From Stenotrophomonas maltophilia (GTDB lineage: Bacteria; Pseudomonadota; Gammaproteobacteria; Xanthomonadales; Xanthomonadaceae): a stretch of DNA of 64,000 bases. The stretch is taken from contig NZ_CP029773.1 in NCBI RefSeq assembly GCF_003205835.1, positions 2,140,501 through 2,204,500 on the forward strand, read 5' to 3'. Position 1 is the stretch's first letter. The number at the start of each line of letters is the position of its first letter. The notes beneath the pieces are model-generated. The model was not told the origin of the DNA and searched no databases. It worked only from the letters and a program-made list of their open reading frames with translations. Shown here piece after piece: positions 24,712 through 34,411 of the stretch. The position numbers and the translations under genes are program-made.

Positions 24712-25257
24712 ATGAGCGAGAACAGTGGAAAAGACGGAGAGATGCGCTTTGCAATAGTTATTGCAGGTGCAGCAATCCGGCAGAATGGCCTCGACTTCAC
24801 ACGACACACGGTAACAAATCAACCCGATTTGGGCGAAGACTACTCGGCACAAGGCTCTGCAGAAGCCCTTACTTCCTTGTGCGAAATTGGCGCAGGAGAA
24901 GTCTTGACTGTAGCAAGAGAGGTGCTTGGAGATTCTGGGCGAAAAATTGAGGCGCGGTTTGATGTGAAAACGACGCGCAATAAGTTGGCTGGCGACACCG
25001 TCGATAAATTTGTATCCGACGTCAAAAAGCATCCGAATACAGATTTGCACGTCCTGGTTGGAGGCTCTGGCTTAACGAAAACCGCGAAAGATAAACTAGA
25101 TAAGCATAGCTCCGCGTTACGTGAAGAAGGCAAGGCGATTGCCTATATTCCAAATGAAGGGGCCATAAGACTAGCTAACGAATTCAAGGCAGAGATTCTT
25201 AGTGCGCTGGGCGGTCCAACAGGACCAGAGGTCACCTCACAGGATGCGGGTGATTAG
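24712..25257 (+). CDS. Unknown protein with a possible PD-(D/E)xK-like core, second gene of cassette
   Basis: 181 residues, not recognised. The segment around residues 80-118 reads IEARFDVKTTRNKL, followed by TVDKFVSDVKKH and LHVLVGGSG. An acid-rich strand with D-x-K followed by a helix and a hydrophobic strand is what one sees in restriction-endonuclease-like folds, so a nuclease is possible but unproven. No membrane segment. AT-rich like its partner. The start at 24712 has GGGGTGA a few bases upstream. Alternatives include a regulatory or immunity protein. Confidence 0.6.
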   Translation: MSENSGKDGEMRFAIVIAGAAIRQNGLDFTRHTVTNQPDLGEDYSAQGSAEALTSLCEIGAGEVLTVAREVLGDSGRKIEARFDVKTTRNKLAGDTVDKFVSDVKKHPNTDLHVLVGGSGLTKTAKDKLDKHSSALREEGKAIAYIPNEGAIRLANEFKAEILSALGGPTGPEVTSQDAGD

Positions 25258-25604
25258 ACAGTACAAGTAGCCTATTGCACACGGGTGTTCATGCCATGTA
25301 TGGATTTCGCCCTGAACTGTAAGACAGCAACGGGGCGCAAGTAGGCATCTGTTCTTGCTTCTTGTTTTGTGCCTTCTTTGTTTAGTTTGGTGCGCACAGG
25401 AATGGGCTACCATGATGAAAAAGCCCGCTGTCTCTGGGGGGAGCGCTGCCACAGTACGCTCTGGCTTGCCTTCCCCGGGCTCTCATGTGGCTCCCAGCCC
25501 ACAACGCTGCATCCTCTACAAGCGGCATGAAACAGAGCTAACTTATTGTCCTATATATGGTTTCAAGCCCCTCATGTTTTCCACGGAAGGCTTGACATAG
25601 CCCC

Positions 25605-25612
25605 TTTTTTGT
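25605..25612. other. Putative attR, TTTTTTGT
   Basis: Direct copy of the 8-mer at 18370-18377. Joining the flanks would restore the acnB terminator tail followed by GAGCGGGCG and the SMAG cluster. Confidence 0.6.
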
Positions 25613-25628
25613 GAGCGGGCGACGCATG

Positions 25629-25651
25629 GTAGTGCCGGCCGCTGGCCGGCA
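25629..25651 (+). repeat. SMAG-type REP, GTAG-tagged
   Basis: GTAG followed by the palindrome TGCCGGCCGCTGGCCGGCA, identical to the copy at 35022-35044. Confidence 0.8.
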
Positions 25652-25707
25652 ACCCGTTGAAACGAAGAACCCCGGTGAAAGCCGGTGCCTTTTTTGCCTG
25701 ATGGCCT

Positions 25708-25805
25708 GTAGCACCGAGTCCATGCTTGGCTGCTGTTCGCGCCATGCGCGATGAGTCGAGCGTGGCTCGACTCTACAACGGCATCCACGCATGGCGTGGA
25801 TCTAC
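25708..25805. repeat. Cluster of three SMAG-like palindromes
   Basis: GTAG plus an imperfect CCGAG/CTTGG palindrome at 25708-25732. GAGTCGAG-cgtgg-CTCGACTC running into CTAC at 25753-25776. ATCCACGC-atg-GCGTGGAT plus CTAC at 25783-25805. The three have different cores but the same tetranucleotide tag. Confidence 0.7.
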
Positions 25806-25837
25806 TGCAAGCGGAGTCCTTGAGCCGGGGCGCGCAA

Positions 25838-26911
25838 TCAGCCGCGCGCCAGCGCCAGCAAGCGCTCGGCAATCCGTTCCAACGGCACCTGTTCCTCGGC
25901 GGCGCCTAGCTTGAACGCTGCACCCGGCATGCCCCAGACCACACTGGTGGCCTCGTCCTGCACCAGTGTGGGTGCGCCGGCCTGGCGCATCTCCAGCAGG
26001 CCGCGTGCGCCGTCATCGCCCATCCCGGTGAGGATGGCGCCGATGGCGTTGCCGCCAGCGTTCTGCGCGACCGAGCGGAACAGCACATCCACCGCGGGCT
26101 TGTGCCGGTTCACCGCAGGGCCGTCGTCGACCCGGCAGCGCCAGCGCGCACCGTCGCGGATGATGCGCAGGTGCTTGCCACCCGGTGGCAGGTAAGCGTG
26201 GCCGGGCAGCACGGCTTCGCCGTCGCTGGCCTCGCGCACGGCCATCGCCGAGTGCCGGTCCAGGCGCTCGGCGAAGGCACTGCTGAAGCTGGCCGGCAAG
26301 TGCTGGGTCATCACCACGGCGGGCGCGTCGGCCGGCATGCCTTCCAGCACCACACGCAGCGCTTCGGTGCCACCGGCCGATGAGCCGATCGCGATCAGCC
26401 GATCGGTGGTGCGGAACTGCGGTGCGGCGGGACGCATCGCAGGGGCGGCTTCCAGCAGGAGCTTCGGTGCGGCAGCGCGCACCAGCGGGCGAACGCGCGA
26501 ACGCGCCGCCATCTTCACTTTGGCGATGATCTCGTCGGCGTAGCCCTGCAGGCCACGCGCCACGTCCAGCTTCGGCTTGGAGACGAAATCCACAGCACCC
26601 AAGGCCAGTGCCTGCAGGGTGGTGTCGGCGCCGCGTTCGGTCAGCGAGGAGATCATCACCACCGGCAGCGGGTGCAGGCGCATCAGGTTTTCCAGGAATG
26701 CCAGGCCGTCCATGCGCGGCATTTCCACGTCCAGCGTGATCACATCCGGGGCCAGGCGCTTGATCTTCTCGCGCGCCAGCAGCGGGTCGGCGGCGGTGCC
26801 GACCACGTCGATGGCGGGATCGCTGGACAGGATTTCCGTGAGCATCTGGCGCACGACGGCCGAGTCGTCGACGATCAGGACCCGGCAGGGGGCGTTGCCG
26901 GTCAGGGTCAT
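25838..26911 (-). CDS. cheB: CheB, receptor methylesterase/deamidase
   Basis: Removes methyl groups from chemoreceptor glutamates when phosphorylated by CheA. 357 residues. N-terminal receiver with phospho-acceptor D61 ([13 protein letters not shown]). C-terminal esterase domain with the triad S178 ([11 protein letters not shown]), H204 (TQHLP) and D300 (GMGDDG), at the spacing of the E. coli enzyme. It overlaps cheD by ATGA and is the last gene of receptor-cheR-cheD-cheB. Confidence 0.96.
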   Translation of the reverse strand: MTLTGNAPCRVLIVDDSAVVRQMLTEILSSDPAIDVVGTAADPLLAREKIKRLAPDVITLDVEMPRMDGLAFLENLMRLHPLPVVMISSLTERGADTTLQALALGAVDFVSKPKLDVARGLQGYADEIIAKVKMAARSRVRPLVRAAAPKLLLEAAPAMRPAAPQFRTTDRLIAIGSSAGGTEALRVVLEGMPADAPAVVMTQHLPASFSSAFAERLDRHSAMAVREASDGEAVLPGHAYLPPGGKHLRIIRDGARWRCRVDDGPAVNRHKPAVDVLFRSVAQNAGGNAIGAILTGMGDDGARGLLEMRQAGAPTLVQDEATSVVWGMPGAAFKLGAAEEQVPLERIAERLLALARG

Positions 26912-27504
26912 TCGAACAGCTCCACGCCACCGGTGACGGGGGCCTTGGACAAGCGCGCACGCACCGCAGACTCGGTGGCGGCCACTTCGGCCTCATGGGC
27001 ATGCGGCAGGCGCTGCACTACCACGCGGCCGGAATCGGCGAAGAACCAGATCTTGCGCGGATGGATGCCGCACAGATCCTCGGCAATGATCGGGATGTGC
27101 TCGGCCTGCAGGTACTGGCGCACGAACTCGGCGTTGCGCGTGCCGACCGGGTTGCTGGTGAAGCCCTTGAGGACGTTGGCGCCGCCGAACACCTTGGCTT
27201 CGATGCGCTTGCGGTGCGCGCCGCGCTTGAGCATGTCGTTGATCAGCAGTTCCATCGCGTAGCTGCCGTAACGCGCGGGCGCGCCGTCGCCGGCGTTGCC
27301 CTCGGGCAACAGGAAATGGTTCATGCCGCCGATCTTCAGCACCGGGTCGCGCAGGCAGGCGGCCACGCAGGAGCCCAGCGTGGTGGTCAGCGCGGTGGTG
27401 TCGTCGACCACCAGGTACTGGGTCGGCAGCAGCTTGGCCGCAATGGTCTTGAAGCGCGCGTCCTGGTAACGCATCACATCATCGGTGCGCAGCGATGCGT
27501 TCAT
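26908..27504 (-). CDS. cheD: CheD, receptor glutamine deamidase
   Basis: Deamidates specific receptor glutamines and tunes adaptation. 198 residues. The catalytic pair is in place: C46 ([11 protein letters not shown]) and H63 (GGMNHFLLP), 17 residues apart as in Thermotoga CheD. The start at 27504 ([10 protein letters not shown]) overlaps the end of cheR by 4 bases, and the longer frame to 27786 is antisense-like and rejected. The presence of CheD beside CheB and CheR suggests a more elaborate adaptation system than that of E. coli. Confidence 0.94.
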   Translation of the reverse strand: MNASLRTDDVMRYQDARFKTIAAKLLPTQYLVVDDTTALTTTLGSCVAACLRDPVLKIGGMNHFLLPEGNAGDGAPARYGSYAMELLINDMLKRGAHRKRIEAKVFGGANVLKGFTSNPVGTRNAEFVRQYLQAEHIPIIAEDLCGIHPRKIWFFADSGRVVVQRLPHAHEAEVAATESAVRARLSKAPVTGGVELFE

Positions 27505-28370
27505 GCGCCTGCCTTTGCCGCACGGCGGTACAGGGTGCGTCCGCAGGGCTGGATCAGGTCGGCGGCGTGCAGGTAGTTCTCCGAGTGGCCGGTATACAAC
27601 AGGCCGTCGTCGGCCAGGTGCTGTACCAGACGGCCGAGGATCGCGCGCTGGGTCGGCTTGTCGAAGTAGATCATCACGTTGCGGCAGAACAGCGCATCGA
27701 ACGGGCCGCCGACGTCGTAGCGCGGGGCAAGCAGGTTCAACGGGCGGAACTCGATCAGCTCGCGCAGCGCCGGCAGCACACGGCACTGGCCCTCATTGGG
27801 GCCGCTGCCACGCTGGAAGTAGCGACGGCGCAGGTCCGGATCGAGGTTGGTGACGCGGTCGATGTTGTAGACGCCGCGGCCGGCGGTGGCGAGCACCTGG
27901 GTGTCGACGTCGGTGGCGATGATGCGTACCGGTGGCTTCAGGGTGCCGAAGGCTTCGCAGGCAGTGATCGCCATCGAGTAGGGCTCTTCGCCCGTGGAGG
28001 CGGCGCACGACCACAGCAGCAGCGGCGTGCGGCTGGAGCGTTGCTGCAGCTCCTCGCGCAGCTTGTCGAAGTGGTGCGGCTCGCGGAAGAACGAGGTCAG
28101 GTTGGTGGTCAGCGCGTTGGTGAACGCCTGCCACTCGTCACCGTCCTCCTGCTCCAGATGGTCCAGATACTGCTGGAAGCTGCGCATGCCCAGCGTGCGC
28201 AGGCGGCGCGACAGGCGGCCATAGACCATGTCGCGCTTGGCCGGCGCGAGGGCGATGCCCACGCGCTGGTAGATCAGGTCGCAGACGCGGCGGAAATCAC
28301 GGTCGGCGAACTCGAATTCGCGCGGGCCGGTGACGATGGGAGTAGGACTTTGCACGGGGGACGTGTCCAT
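27501..28370 (-). CDS. cheR: CheR, receptor methyltransferase
   Basis: SAM-dependent methyltransferase of chemoreceptor glutamates. 289 residues. N-terminal four-helix domain ([18 protein letters not shown], with [12 protein letters not shown] at its end). C-terminal SAM domain with [18 protein letters not shown] and [14 protein letters not shown]. It follows the first receptor by 37 bp across a U-less hairpin. All three receptors here end in a WxxF-type tether that CheR proteins commonly bind. Confidence 0.96.
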   Translation of the reverse strand: MDTSPVQSPTPIVTGPREFEFADRDFRRVCDLIYQRVGIALAPAKRDMVYGRLSRRLRTLGMRSFQQYLDHLEQEDGDEWQAFTNALTTNLTSFFREPHHFDKLREELQQRSSRTPLLLWSCAASTGEEPYSMAITACEAFGTLKPPVRIIATDVDTQVLATAGRGVYNIDRVTNLDPDLRRRYFQRGSGPNEGQCRVLPALRELIEFRPLNLLAPRYDVGGPFDALFCRNVMIYFDKPTQRAILGRLVQHLADDGLLYTGHSENYLHAADLIQPCGRTLYRRAAKAGA

Positions 28371-28378
28371 CGGCAGAG

Positions 28379-28398
28379 GCGGCGGCCGAAGCCGCCGC
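28379..28398 (-). terminator. Hairpin between receptor 1 and cheR
   Basis: GCGGCGGC / GCCGCCGC stem with a CGAA loop and no U-tract. Probably only partial termination or 3'-end protection, so cheR-cheD-cheB may be co-transcribed with the receptor. Confidence 0.45.
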
Positions 28399-28407
28399 GG
28401 GTGGGTC

Positions 28408-30678
28408 TCAGAATTCCTGCCAGTCGCCTTCGCTGGCGACGAAGGTGCTGGCGTTGCTGCTGCGGCGAACCGGGGTGGGCGTGCTGGTCGGCTGCGGACG
28501 CGCCACGGTGGTGACGCGGGCCGGCTCGACGCGCGCGGCCACGGCCTTCACTGCGGCCGAGACCTGGTTGTCGAGGCGGAAAATCGCTACGGCATCAGCC
28601 AGCTGTGCGGCCTGGTCTTCCATTGCACGTGCAGCGGCGGTGGCTTCTTCCACCAGCGCAGCATTCTGCTGGGTGGTTTCGTCCATCTGCACCACGGTCT
28701 GGTTGACCTGCTCGATGCCGGCCGACTGCTCCTGCGAGGCGGCGGAGATCTCGGCCATGATGTCGGTGACGCGCTGCACCGAGGCGACGATCTCGCCCAT
28801 GGTGCTGCCGGCCTGGTGCACCAGGCTGGAGCCTTCGGCGACCTTGCCGACGGAGTCGTCGATCAGGCCCTTGATCTCCTTGGCTGCGGCGGCCGAGCGC
28901 TGGGCGAGGGTGCGTACTTCACTGGCGACCACGGCGAAGCCGCGGCCCTGTTCACCAGCACGCGCGGCTTCCACCGCCGCGTTCAGCGCCAGGATGTTGG
29001 TCTGGAAGGCGATGCCGTCGATGACGGAGATGATCTCGGCGATCTTCTTCGACGAGGCTTCGATGGCCGACATGGTGTTGACCACCTGGCCGACCACGCT
29101 GCCACCCTGCGAGGCCACGCCTTGCGCGCCGATGGCGAGCTGGTTGGCCTGGCGGGCATGCTCGGCGTTCTGGCGCACGGTGGAGGTCAGCTCCTCCATC
29201 GAGGCGGCGGTTTCTTCCAGGTTGGCGGCCTGCTGCTCGGTGCGGCGAGACAGGTCGCTGTTGCCCGACGCGATCTCGCCGGCGGCGAGGGTGATGCTGG
29301 AGGCGCTGGCCTGGATCTGGCCGACGATCTGGGTCAGCTGCGCGACGGTGGTGTTGGCGTCGTCACGCATGCGCGCGAACACGCCCTGGTAGTCACCGTG
29401 CATGCGCGCGGTCAGGTCACCCTCGGCGATGGCCGACAGCAGCTGCGAGAGCTTGCCGAGGTTGTCATCGCTGACCGCCATCATCGCGTTGAGGTTTTCC
29501 AGCATCAGGCGGAAATCGTGATCGAAGCGCTGTGCGTCGCCACGGCGGCTGAAGTCGCCGGCCGCGGCGGCGCTGGCCAGCTGCTTGATCTCGGCGTTGA
29601 TGCGGCCGAGGTTGGCCTTGACCGTATCGACGGTGGTGGTCATCGCGGCTTTTTCGCCGGGGTAGCGCGCGATATCGCGGCTGAGGTCGCCGACCGCGTA
29701 TTGCTGGACCACGTCCAGCACGTCGTGCAGGGTCTGCACGTGGCCGCCGACCAGGGCATTGGTTTCCTGCACCATCAGCCCGTACTCGCCGGGGAAGGCG
29801 CTGGCGTCGATGCGGTAGCTCAGTTCGCCGGCATCGTGGCGGCGGGCCATCTCGCGCTGGCCACTGATCACCGCGTGCAGCTGCTGCTGCATGCCGGACA
29901 TGGCCTCCAGCAGTCGGCCGGTTTCGTCATGCGGCTGCGGGCCGATGTGGCTGTCCAGCCTGCCAGCGGCGATACCCTCGGCCACGGCCGTGGCCTGCTT
30001 CAGCGGCACGGCGATGCGGTTGCCGATGACCCAGCTCAGGGCCAGCACGATCAGCACCAGCACGCCACCAGAGACGGCCATGATGGCGGTGAACACCAAC
30101 GCCTGCTTCTGCACGTCGTCCATGTAGACGCCGCTGCTGACCACCCAGTTCCAGGGCGCGAACAGGCCGGCGTAGGCGACCTTCTCGACGTCGCCCTTGC
30201 TGCCTGGCTTGGCCCAGCGATAGTTGACGAAGCCACCGCCGGCCTTGGCCGCTTCGACCTGGTCGTAGTAGATCCGCACGCCGTCGTCGGTGCGGAAGTC
30301 CTTCATGTCCTTGCCGACCAGGTCCTTGCGGAACGGATGCATCAGCAGGCGGTAGCCGGTGTCGTAGATGTTGAAGTAATACGTATCGTTCTCGGCGCGC
30401 ATGACTTCCAGTGCCTGCAGCGCAGCGCTCTTGGCGGCCTCTTCGCTGAGTTCGCCGGTACCGGCCAGGCGGTGGTAGTGCTGCAGGATGCCGTAGCTCA
30501 GTTCGACCTGGGTCTTCAGCGCGGTCTTGCGGGTCTCGGTCAGGTCCAGGTACTGCATGCGGGCGGCGATCACCGAGAGCGCGATCACGCCGAGCGCGAT
30601 GAGCAGCGTCAGCAGGTTGAGCTTGCGCCGGACGGAGAGGTTGCTGAAGTAGTGTTGCCAGCGATGCATGAGATTCAT
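28408..30678 (-). CDS. Methyl-accepting chemotaxis protein 1 (single Cache sensor)
   Basis: Membrane chemoreceptor of 756 residues. Transmembrane segment 1 at about 19-40 ([17 protein letters not shown]). A periplasmic single-Cache (sCache_2) sensor at about 45-190 with [19 protein letters not shown] and [16 protein letters not shown]2 at about 195-220. Tandem HAMP-like segments to about 440. A signalling domain with the hairpin tip [20 protein letters not shown]. The C-terminus ends DWQEF, a tether for CheR/CheB. Cache receptors of this class usually sense small carboxylates, but the ligand is unknown. A good sigma-28 site lies at 30750-30776. Confidence 0.93.
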   Translation of the reverse strand: MNLMHRWQHYFSNLSVRRKLNLLTLLIALGVIALSVIAARMQYLDLTETRKTALKTQVELSYGILQHYHRLAGTGELSEEAAKSAALQALEVMRAENDTYYFNIYDTGYRLLMHPFRKDLVGKDMKDFRTDDGVRIYYDQVEAAKAGGGFVNYRWAKPGSKGDVEKVAYAGLFAPWNWVVSSGVYMDDVQKQALVFTAIMAVSGGVLVLIVLALSWVIGNRIAVPLKQATAVAEGIAAGRLDSHIGPQPHDETGRLLEAMSGMQQQLHAVISGQREMARRHDAGELSYRIDASAFPGEYGLMVQETNALVGGHVQTLHDVLDVVQQYAVGDLSRDIARYPGEKAAMTTTVDTVKANLGRINAEIKQLASAAAAGDFSRRGDAQRFDHDFRLMLENLNAMMAVSDDNLGKLSQLLSAIAEGDLTARMHGDYQGVFARMRDDANTTVAQLTQIVGQIQASASSITLAAGEIASGNSDLSRRTEQQAANLEETAASMEELTSTVRQNAEHARQANQLAIGAQGVASQGGSVVGQVVNTMSAIEASSKKIAEIISVIDGIAFQTNILALNAAVEAARAGEQGRGFAVVASEVRTLAQRSAAAAKEIKGLIDDSVGKVAEGSSLVHQAGSTMGEIVASVQRVTDIMAEISAASQEQSAGIEQVNQTVVQMDETTQQNAALVEEATAAARAMEDQAAQLADAVAIFRLDNQVSAAVKAVAARVEPARVTTVARPQPTSTPTPVRRSSNASTFVASEGDWQEF

Positions 30679-30749
30679 CGAGCAGGACCAGGTCGAAACG
30701 GGCGGGCGGCGCCGAGCCGGTCACAGCGGGACAAGCGGTGACAACCCCG

Positions 30750-30776
30750 TTATCGGCCGCGCGGGCGGGGGATTGA
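30750..30776 (-). promoter_or_regulatory. Sigma-28 promoter of receptor 1
   Basis: Minus strand TCAA, 15-base spacer, GCCGATAA: a full match to the -10 consensus of FliA promoters. The -10 ends 72 bp before the start codon. Confidence 0.75.
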
Positions 30777-30902
30777 GGTGCGGTGTTCGAACGTATTCAG
30801 GTTTCCTTGCAGCGGCGGCTGCGGCGCTGCCTGCGGCAGGCTTTTGAAGCGACGGCAACAGCAACAGCAACGGCCGGTCATGGCGATGGGTTGCTACGGG
30901 TT

Positions 30903-31008
30903 GGCCGGGTCGGGGTGGGCAGGCAGGACACGCCGTGAACCCATCCATGGGGGCTCGATGGCGCCATCCATGGCGCCAACGGTCCTGCCTGCCCACCCCG
31001 ACCCGGCC
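30903..31008. repeat. 27-bp perfect inverted repeat
   Basis: Arms at 30903-30929 (begins GGCCGGGTCGGGG) and 30982-31008, complementary over 27 bases, around a 52-base centre containing the palindrome GGCGCC-atccat-GGCGCC. It would fold into a long stem. The central text CCATCCATGGGGGCTCGATG is of a type I associate with xanthomonad intergenic repeats. Confidence 0.7.
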
Positions 31009-31063
31009 CGCCAGGGCTTCACTTCGGCGGACGGCAAGAGCGTTGGGTTTCCAAGTGGAAAGA

Positions 31064-31104
31064 GGGGTCAGATCCGTTTTCCTGCGGAAAACGGATCTGA
31101 CCCC
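31064..31104. repeat. GGGGTCAGATC-type hairpin, copy 1
   Basis: Arms GGGGTCAGATCCGTTTTCC and its complement around TGC: a 19-bp perfect stem. Same outer sequence as the copies at 35072, 36049 and 38619, with a different inner part. Confidence 0.75.
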
Positions 31105-31174
31105 GGAAGCGACCAGGCTTTTGCTTTTTGCTCTTTTCTTTTCAATCCGGGGGGCGCGCACGGAAAGTGTCCGT

Positions 31175-31278
31175 GGCCGGGAGGGTGGGTTGCGCAGGGG
31201 CGTAAGCGCAATGGATGGCGCGCCCGAGCCTACAAGGACGTATTCACGGCGGCCCCTGCGCAGCCCACCCTCCCGGCC
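31175..31278. repeat. 27-bp inverted repeat with one wobble
   Basis: Arms at 31175-31201 (begins GGCCGGGAGGGTGGG) and 31252-31278, complementary at 26 of 27 positions. It has the same design as the structure at 30903-31008 (GGCC ends, G-rich left arm) but a different sequence. Confidence 0.7.
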
Positions 31279-31357
31279 AACCCTCAGTAGCCACGCGCCT
31301 ACCGCGACCACCCCGAGGGGCATCGCCGTTGGCTGGATATCCAGATACCCCGTAAAC

Positions 31358-31390
31358 GAAAACGCCCCGGCGCAGGGCCAGGGCGTTCTC
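31358..31390 (-). terminator. Terminator of receptor 2
   Basis: Stem GAAAACGCCC / GGGCGTTCTC. On the minus strand it runs into GTTTTCGTTTACG. 22 bp after the stop. Confidence 0.7.
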
Positions 31391-31411
31391 GTGCGTCAGG
31401 TCAGGCAGGCA

Positions 31412-33790
31412 TCAGAACTCCTGCCAGTCTCCGTCGGCCAGTTCGGTCGCCATCGGACGACCACCGGCGGTGCGGCGGGCCGGCGGGGCGACCGGGGCCG
31501 GTGCGGCAGGTGCGGCAGCACGCGGGACCGGGGCAGCGGCGATGCGCGGGGCAACCACGGTCTCGGCTTCGTCGACCACGAAGATCGACACCGCTTCGCT
31601 GAGGTGGCCGGCCTGTTCTTCCATTGCACGTGCGGCGGCAGTGGCTTCTTCCACCAGCGCGGCGTTCTGCTGGGTGGTTTCGTCCATCTGCACCACGGTC
31701 TGGTTGACCTGTTCGATGCCCGCCGACTGTTCCTGCGAGGCGGCGGAGATCTCGGCCATGATGTCGGTCACGCGCTGCACCGAGGCAACGATTTCGCCCA
31801 TGGTGGCGCCGGCCTTGTGCACCAGCGCCGAGCCGTCGTTGACCTTGCCGACGGAGTCGTCGATCAGGCCCTTGATCTCCTTGGCGGCCGCGGCCGAGCG
31901 CTGGGCGAGGGTACGCACTTCGCTGGCGACCACGGCGAAGCCGCGGCCCTGTTCACCGGCACGGGCGGCTTCCACTGCGGCGTTCAGCGCCAGGATGTTG
32001 GTCTGGAAGGCGATGCCGTCGATGACGCTGATGATCTCGGCGATCTTCTTCGACGAGGCTTCGATGGCCGACATGGTGGTGACCACCTGGCCGACGACTT
32101 CACCGCCCTGCGACGCGACGCCATGCGCGCCGATGGCGAGCTGGTTGGCCTGGCGGGCATGCTCGGCGTTCTGGCGCACGGTGGAGGTCAGCTCCTCCAT
32201 CGAGGCGGCGGTTTCTTCCAGGTTGGCGGCCTGCTGCTCGGTGCGGCGCGACAGGTCGCTGTTGCCCGATGCGATCTCGCCGGCGGCCGAGCTGATCGCG
32301 CGGCTGGACTGCTTGATGCGGGTGACGATCTCGCTCAGCTGCGCGGCGGTGGCGTTGGCGTCGTCACGCATGCGGGCGAACACGCCCTGGTAGTCGCCAT
32401 GCATGCGCACGGTCAGGTCACCCTGCGACAGCGCGGCGAGCAGGCCGGAGATCTGTTCGATGCTGCCGGCGTTGGCGTCGAGCAGGCCGTTGATCTGCTG
32501 GGCCAGCTGCAGGAAGAAGCCTTCCTTGTCGCTGGAATCGATGCGGCCGGACAGGTCGCCGGCAGCAGCCTGGGCGATCACGCGGGCCACTTCGGCTTCC
32601 ACCTGCGCTTCCTGGGTGCGGTCGCGCCATTCCACCACGTAGCCGACGGTGTCGCCGCCTTCATTGCGGATGGTCGAGACCACCTGGGCGAACTGGGCAT
32701 CGCCGTACTGCATCGGGCGACGGGCGACGCCGTGTGCTTTCAGGTTGCCCAGCAGGGTCTGGTCCATCTCGCCGCGATGCTCCAGCACGGTGACCGGCTT
32801 GCCGATCAGCGAGGCCTGCGCATCGAAGTCCGGCAGGTCGCGGCGGACTTCGTCCTGGTACTGGCTCAGGGTCTGTTGCAGGGCGCGGTTGCTGTAGACG
32901 ATGGTGTTGCTGGTGTCGGTCAGGTACACGCCGGTCGAGCTGTAATCCAGCGCGGTACGGATGCGCAGGTTCTCGCGGGCGACGGCCTGGTCGGTCTCGA
33001 TGCGCTCGCGCAGGTCGCGCTGCATGCGCTGCATCGCCTGCATCAGTTCGCCCACTTCGTCCTGGCGGCTGACGTCGATGTGGCCATCGAGCTTGCCGCC
33101 GGCCACATCGTTGGCAACCGAGACGGCGCCGCGCACGCTGCCGACCAGGGCACGGGCAAACAGCCACACCAGCACCAGGCCGAGTGCGGCGCCGCCCAGC
33201 AGGGCGATCACGGTCAGCACGGCCGAGGCGGAGTAGGTGGATTCGGCCTCTTCGCGCGAGGCGCGGGCGAGGCGGTTGTCTTCGGCGATCAGCGCTTCCA
33301 GCGCAGAAGCGGCCTTGCGGTGCTTGGTGCGGGTCTCGCCGACGAAGGTATCGATGGCGTCGTCCGGCAGGTCCAGTTCCAGCATCTCGGTGACGCTGTC
33401 ATAGGAGGCCAGGGCGTCCTTCCATTCCTTGGCGAAGGTGTCGAACAGCTTCTTCTGCTGTGCATTGTCGACCAGTGCCGGGTAGCCCTTGATCGACTTG
33501 TCCATGCTCTCCCGCAGTTCAACGGTCTGCTTGCGTGCGTCGGCCTTGACGTCGTCGCTGGCGCGGATCAGCTGCTGGTACGCGGCGTTGCGGTACTCAC
33601 CGAGCATGCCGCGCATTTCGCCCGCCATGCGGATGCTCTCCATGCGTGAACCGGCCAACTCGGTGGTGACGTTGTTCAGCGAGTGCAGGCCGCGATAGGC
33701 GACGATGCCCTGCAGCAGCATCACCAGCAGGAGGACACCGAAGGTCAGCAGCAGCTTCGGCATCAGTTTCAGGTTGTTGATCCACGGCAT
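31412..33790 (-). CDS. Methyl-accepting chemotaxis protein 2 (4HB sensor plus PAS)
   Basis: Chemoreceptor of 792 residues. TM1 at about 10-32. A periplasmic four-helix-bundle sensor at about 33-185. TM2 at about 188-213 ([21 protein letters not shown]). HAMP follows, then a cytoplasmic PAS domain at about 290-400 ([20 protein letters not shown]), a second HAMP-like segment, and the signalling domain almost identical to receptors 1 and 3. It ends GDWQEF. The extra PAS suggests that it integrates an internal signal (redox or a bound cofactor) with an external ligand. Probably transcribed from the sigma-28 site at 34348 together with the small secreted protein. Confidence 0.93.
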   Translation of the reverse strand: MPWINNLKLMPKLLLTFGVLLLVMLLQGIVAYRGLHSLNNVTTELAGSRMESIRMAGEMRGMLGEYRNAAYQQLIRASDDVKADARKQTVELRESMDKSIKGYPALVDNAQQKKLFDTFAKEWKDALASYDSVTEMLELDLPDDAIDTFVGETRTKHRKAASALEALIAEDNRLARASREEAESTYSASAVLTVIALLGGAALGLVLVWLFARALVGSVRGAVSVANDVAGGKLDGHIDVSRQDEVGELMQAMQRMQRDLRERIETDQAVARENLRIRTALDYSSTGVYLTDTSNTIVYSNRALQQTLSQYQDEVRRDLPDFDAQASLIGKPVTVLEHRGEMDQTLLGNLKAHGVARRPMQYGDAQFAQVVSTIRNEGGDTVGYVVEWRDRTQEAQVEAEVARVIAQAAAGDLSGRIDSSDKEGFFLQLAQQINGLLDANAGSIEQISGLLAALSQGDLTVRMHGDYQGVFARMRDDANATAAQLSEIVTRIKQSSRAISSAAGEIASGNSDLSRRTEQQAANLEETAASMEELTSTVRQNAEHARQANQLAIGAHGVASQGGEVVGQVVTTMSAIEASSKKIAEIISVIDGIAFQTNILALNAAVEAARAGEQGRGFAVVASEVRTLAQRSAAAAKEIKGLIDDSVGKVNDGSALVHKAGATMGEIVASVQRVTDIMAEISAASQEQSAGIEQVNQTVVQMDETTQQNAALVEEATAAARAMEEQAGHLSEAVSIFVVDEAETVVAPRIAAAPVPRAAAPAAPAPVAPPARRTAGGRPMATELADGDWQEF

Positions 33791-33847
33791 GGGCGTTGCG
33801 AGCTCCTAAGGCAGACGCGCCCGGGCATCGGGCCCGGTTGCAGCAGA

Positions 33848-33877
33848 AACCACGCCGGCGCGAAGTCCGGCGTGGTT
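33848..33877 (-). terminator. Hairpin after the secreted-protein gene
   Basis: 11-bp stem AACCACGCCGG / CCGGCGTGGTT with an 8-base loop. The U-tract is weak on the minus strand, so read-through into receptor 2 is possible. Confidence 0.5.
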
Positions 33878-33891
33878 CGACGGACAGCGGA

Positions 33892-34275
33892 TTACTTGAT
33901 GTTGGCCAGCTTCAGGCCAGCCGGCGAGCTGACTTCGATTTCCGCACGCGAGGCGTCGCGCTGGATCTTGCCGATCACGCACACGGTCTTGCCTTCCAGG
34001 GTTTCCAGCGGGAAGGCGAACTTGCCGCGGTTCTCGCCAGCGATGCGGGCCGAGAAGGTGTGGCGCGGGAAGGCGCCGCCCATGTACAGGAAGGTCGGCT
34101 GGCCTTCGGAACCTTCTGCGTAGCGGGCCTTCTCGACCTTGCCGCAGACCATGCCGTCCTTGCCGACCGAGCGCGGTGCCAGTTCCGGCGGGATCATGTC
34201 GGCCGACTGGGCGAACGCGGCGGAAGCAGTGGTGGCCAGGACAGCGGCCGAGACGAACGCAAGCAGGGACTTCAT
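33892..34275 (-). CDS. Small exported protein of unknown function
   Basis: 127 residues with a clear Sec signal peptide (MKSLLAFVSAAVLATTASA, cleavage probably after AFA at residue 22). The mature part of about 105 residues is probably beta-rich. It has two cysteines (MVCGKV, TVCVIG) that could form one disulfide in the periplasm. I do not recognise the family; an OB-fold-like barrel would fit the strand pattern but is a guess. It sits between cheW and receptor 2 behind a sigma-28-like promoter, which suggests a role in motility or in sensing. Confidence 0.75.
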   Translation of the reverse strand: MKSLLAFVSAAVLATTASAAFAQSADMIPPELAPRSVGKDGMVCGKVEKARYAEGSEGQPTFLYMGGAFPRHTFSARIAGENRGKFAFPLETLEGKTVCVIGKIQRDASRAEIEVSSPAGLKLANIK

Positions 34276-34347
34276 CGAGATGTATCTCCGGGGATGGTGA
34301 TGGTCGTTCCGGTCCTGCGCGCTCCTGCGCGACCGGCTTCTGTCCCC

Positions 34348-34374
34348 CTATCGGCATCGCGAAGGGGAACTGAA
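34348..34374 (-). promoter_or_regulatory. Sigma-28-like promoter upstream of the exported protein
   Basis: Minus strand TTCA, 15-base spacer, GCCGATAG. 72 bp before the start codon at 34275. Confidence 0.6.
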
Positions 34375-34411
34375 GGGTTTTGTGACCAGAACGTGAAGCA
34401 GGTCCGCTGGA

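Larger units (their letters stand above)
18370..25612. mobile_element. Accessory island: deleted Tn4371-like ICE remnant
   Basis: A region of about 7.2 kb between two TTTTTTGT repeats. It has an integrase at the left end, and trbI plus DUF2274 (the last genes of the conjugation block in Tn4371-type elements) towards the right end. Replication, partition, relaxase and nearly all mating-pair genes are absent. Base composition drops clearly to the right of 23.99 kb. Native high-G+C sequence with SMAG repeats resumes right after the right repeat. Confidence 0.7.
25258..25837. other. Island right end and SMAG-rich spacer
   Basis: No gene is supported in these 580 bp. The left part (to 25604) is island DNA with short frames lacking ribosome sites. 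The right repeat lies at 25605-25612. From 25613 the native composition resumes, with a run of SMAG-like palindromes up to the end of cheB. Confidence 0.6.
30679..31411. other. 733-bp non-coding gap rich in inverted repeats
   Basis: Holds the receptor 1 promoter, two separate 27-bp inverted-repeat structures, one GGGGTCAGATC-type hairpin and the receptor 2 terminator. Open frames across it are chance products of composition. No gene is supported. Confidence 0.65.

Noticed and set aside
25355..25600. 81-codon frame near the right end of the island
   Set aside because: No ribosome site or family resemblance; it spans repeats and ends at the putative attachment site.
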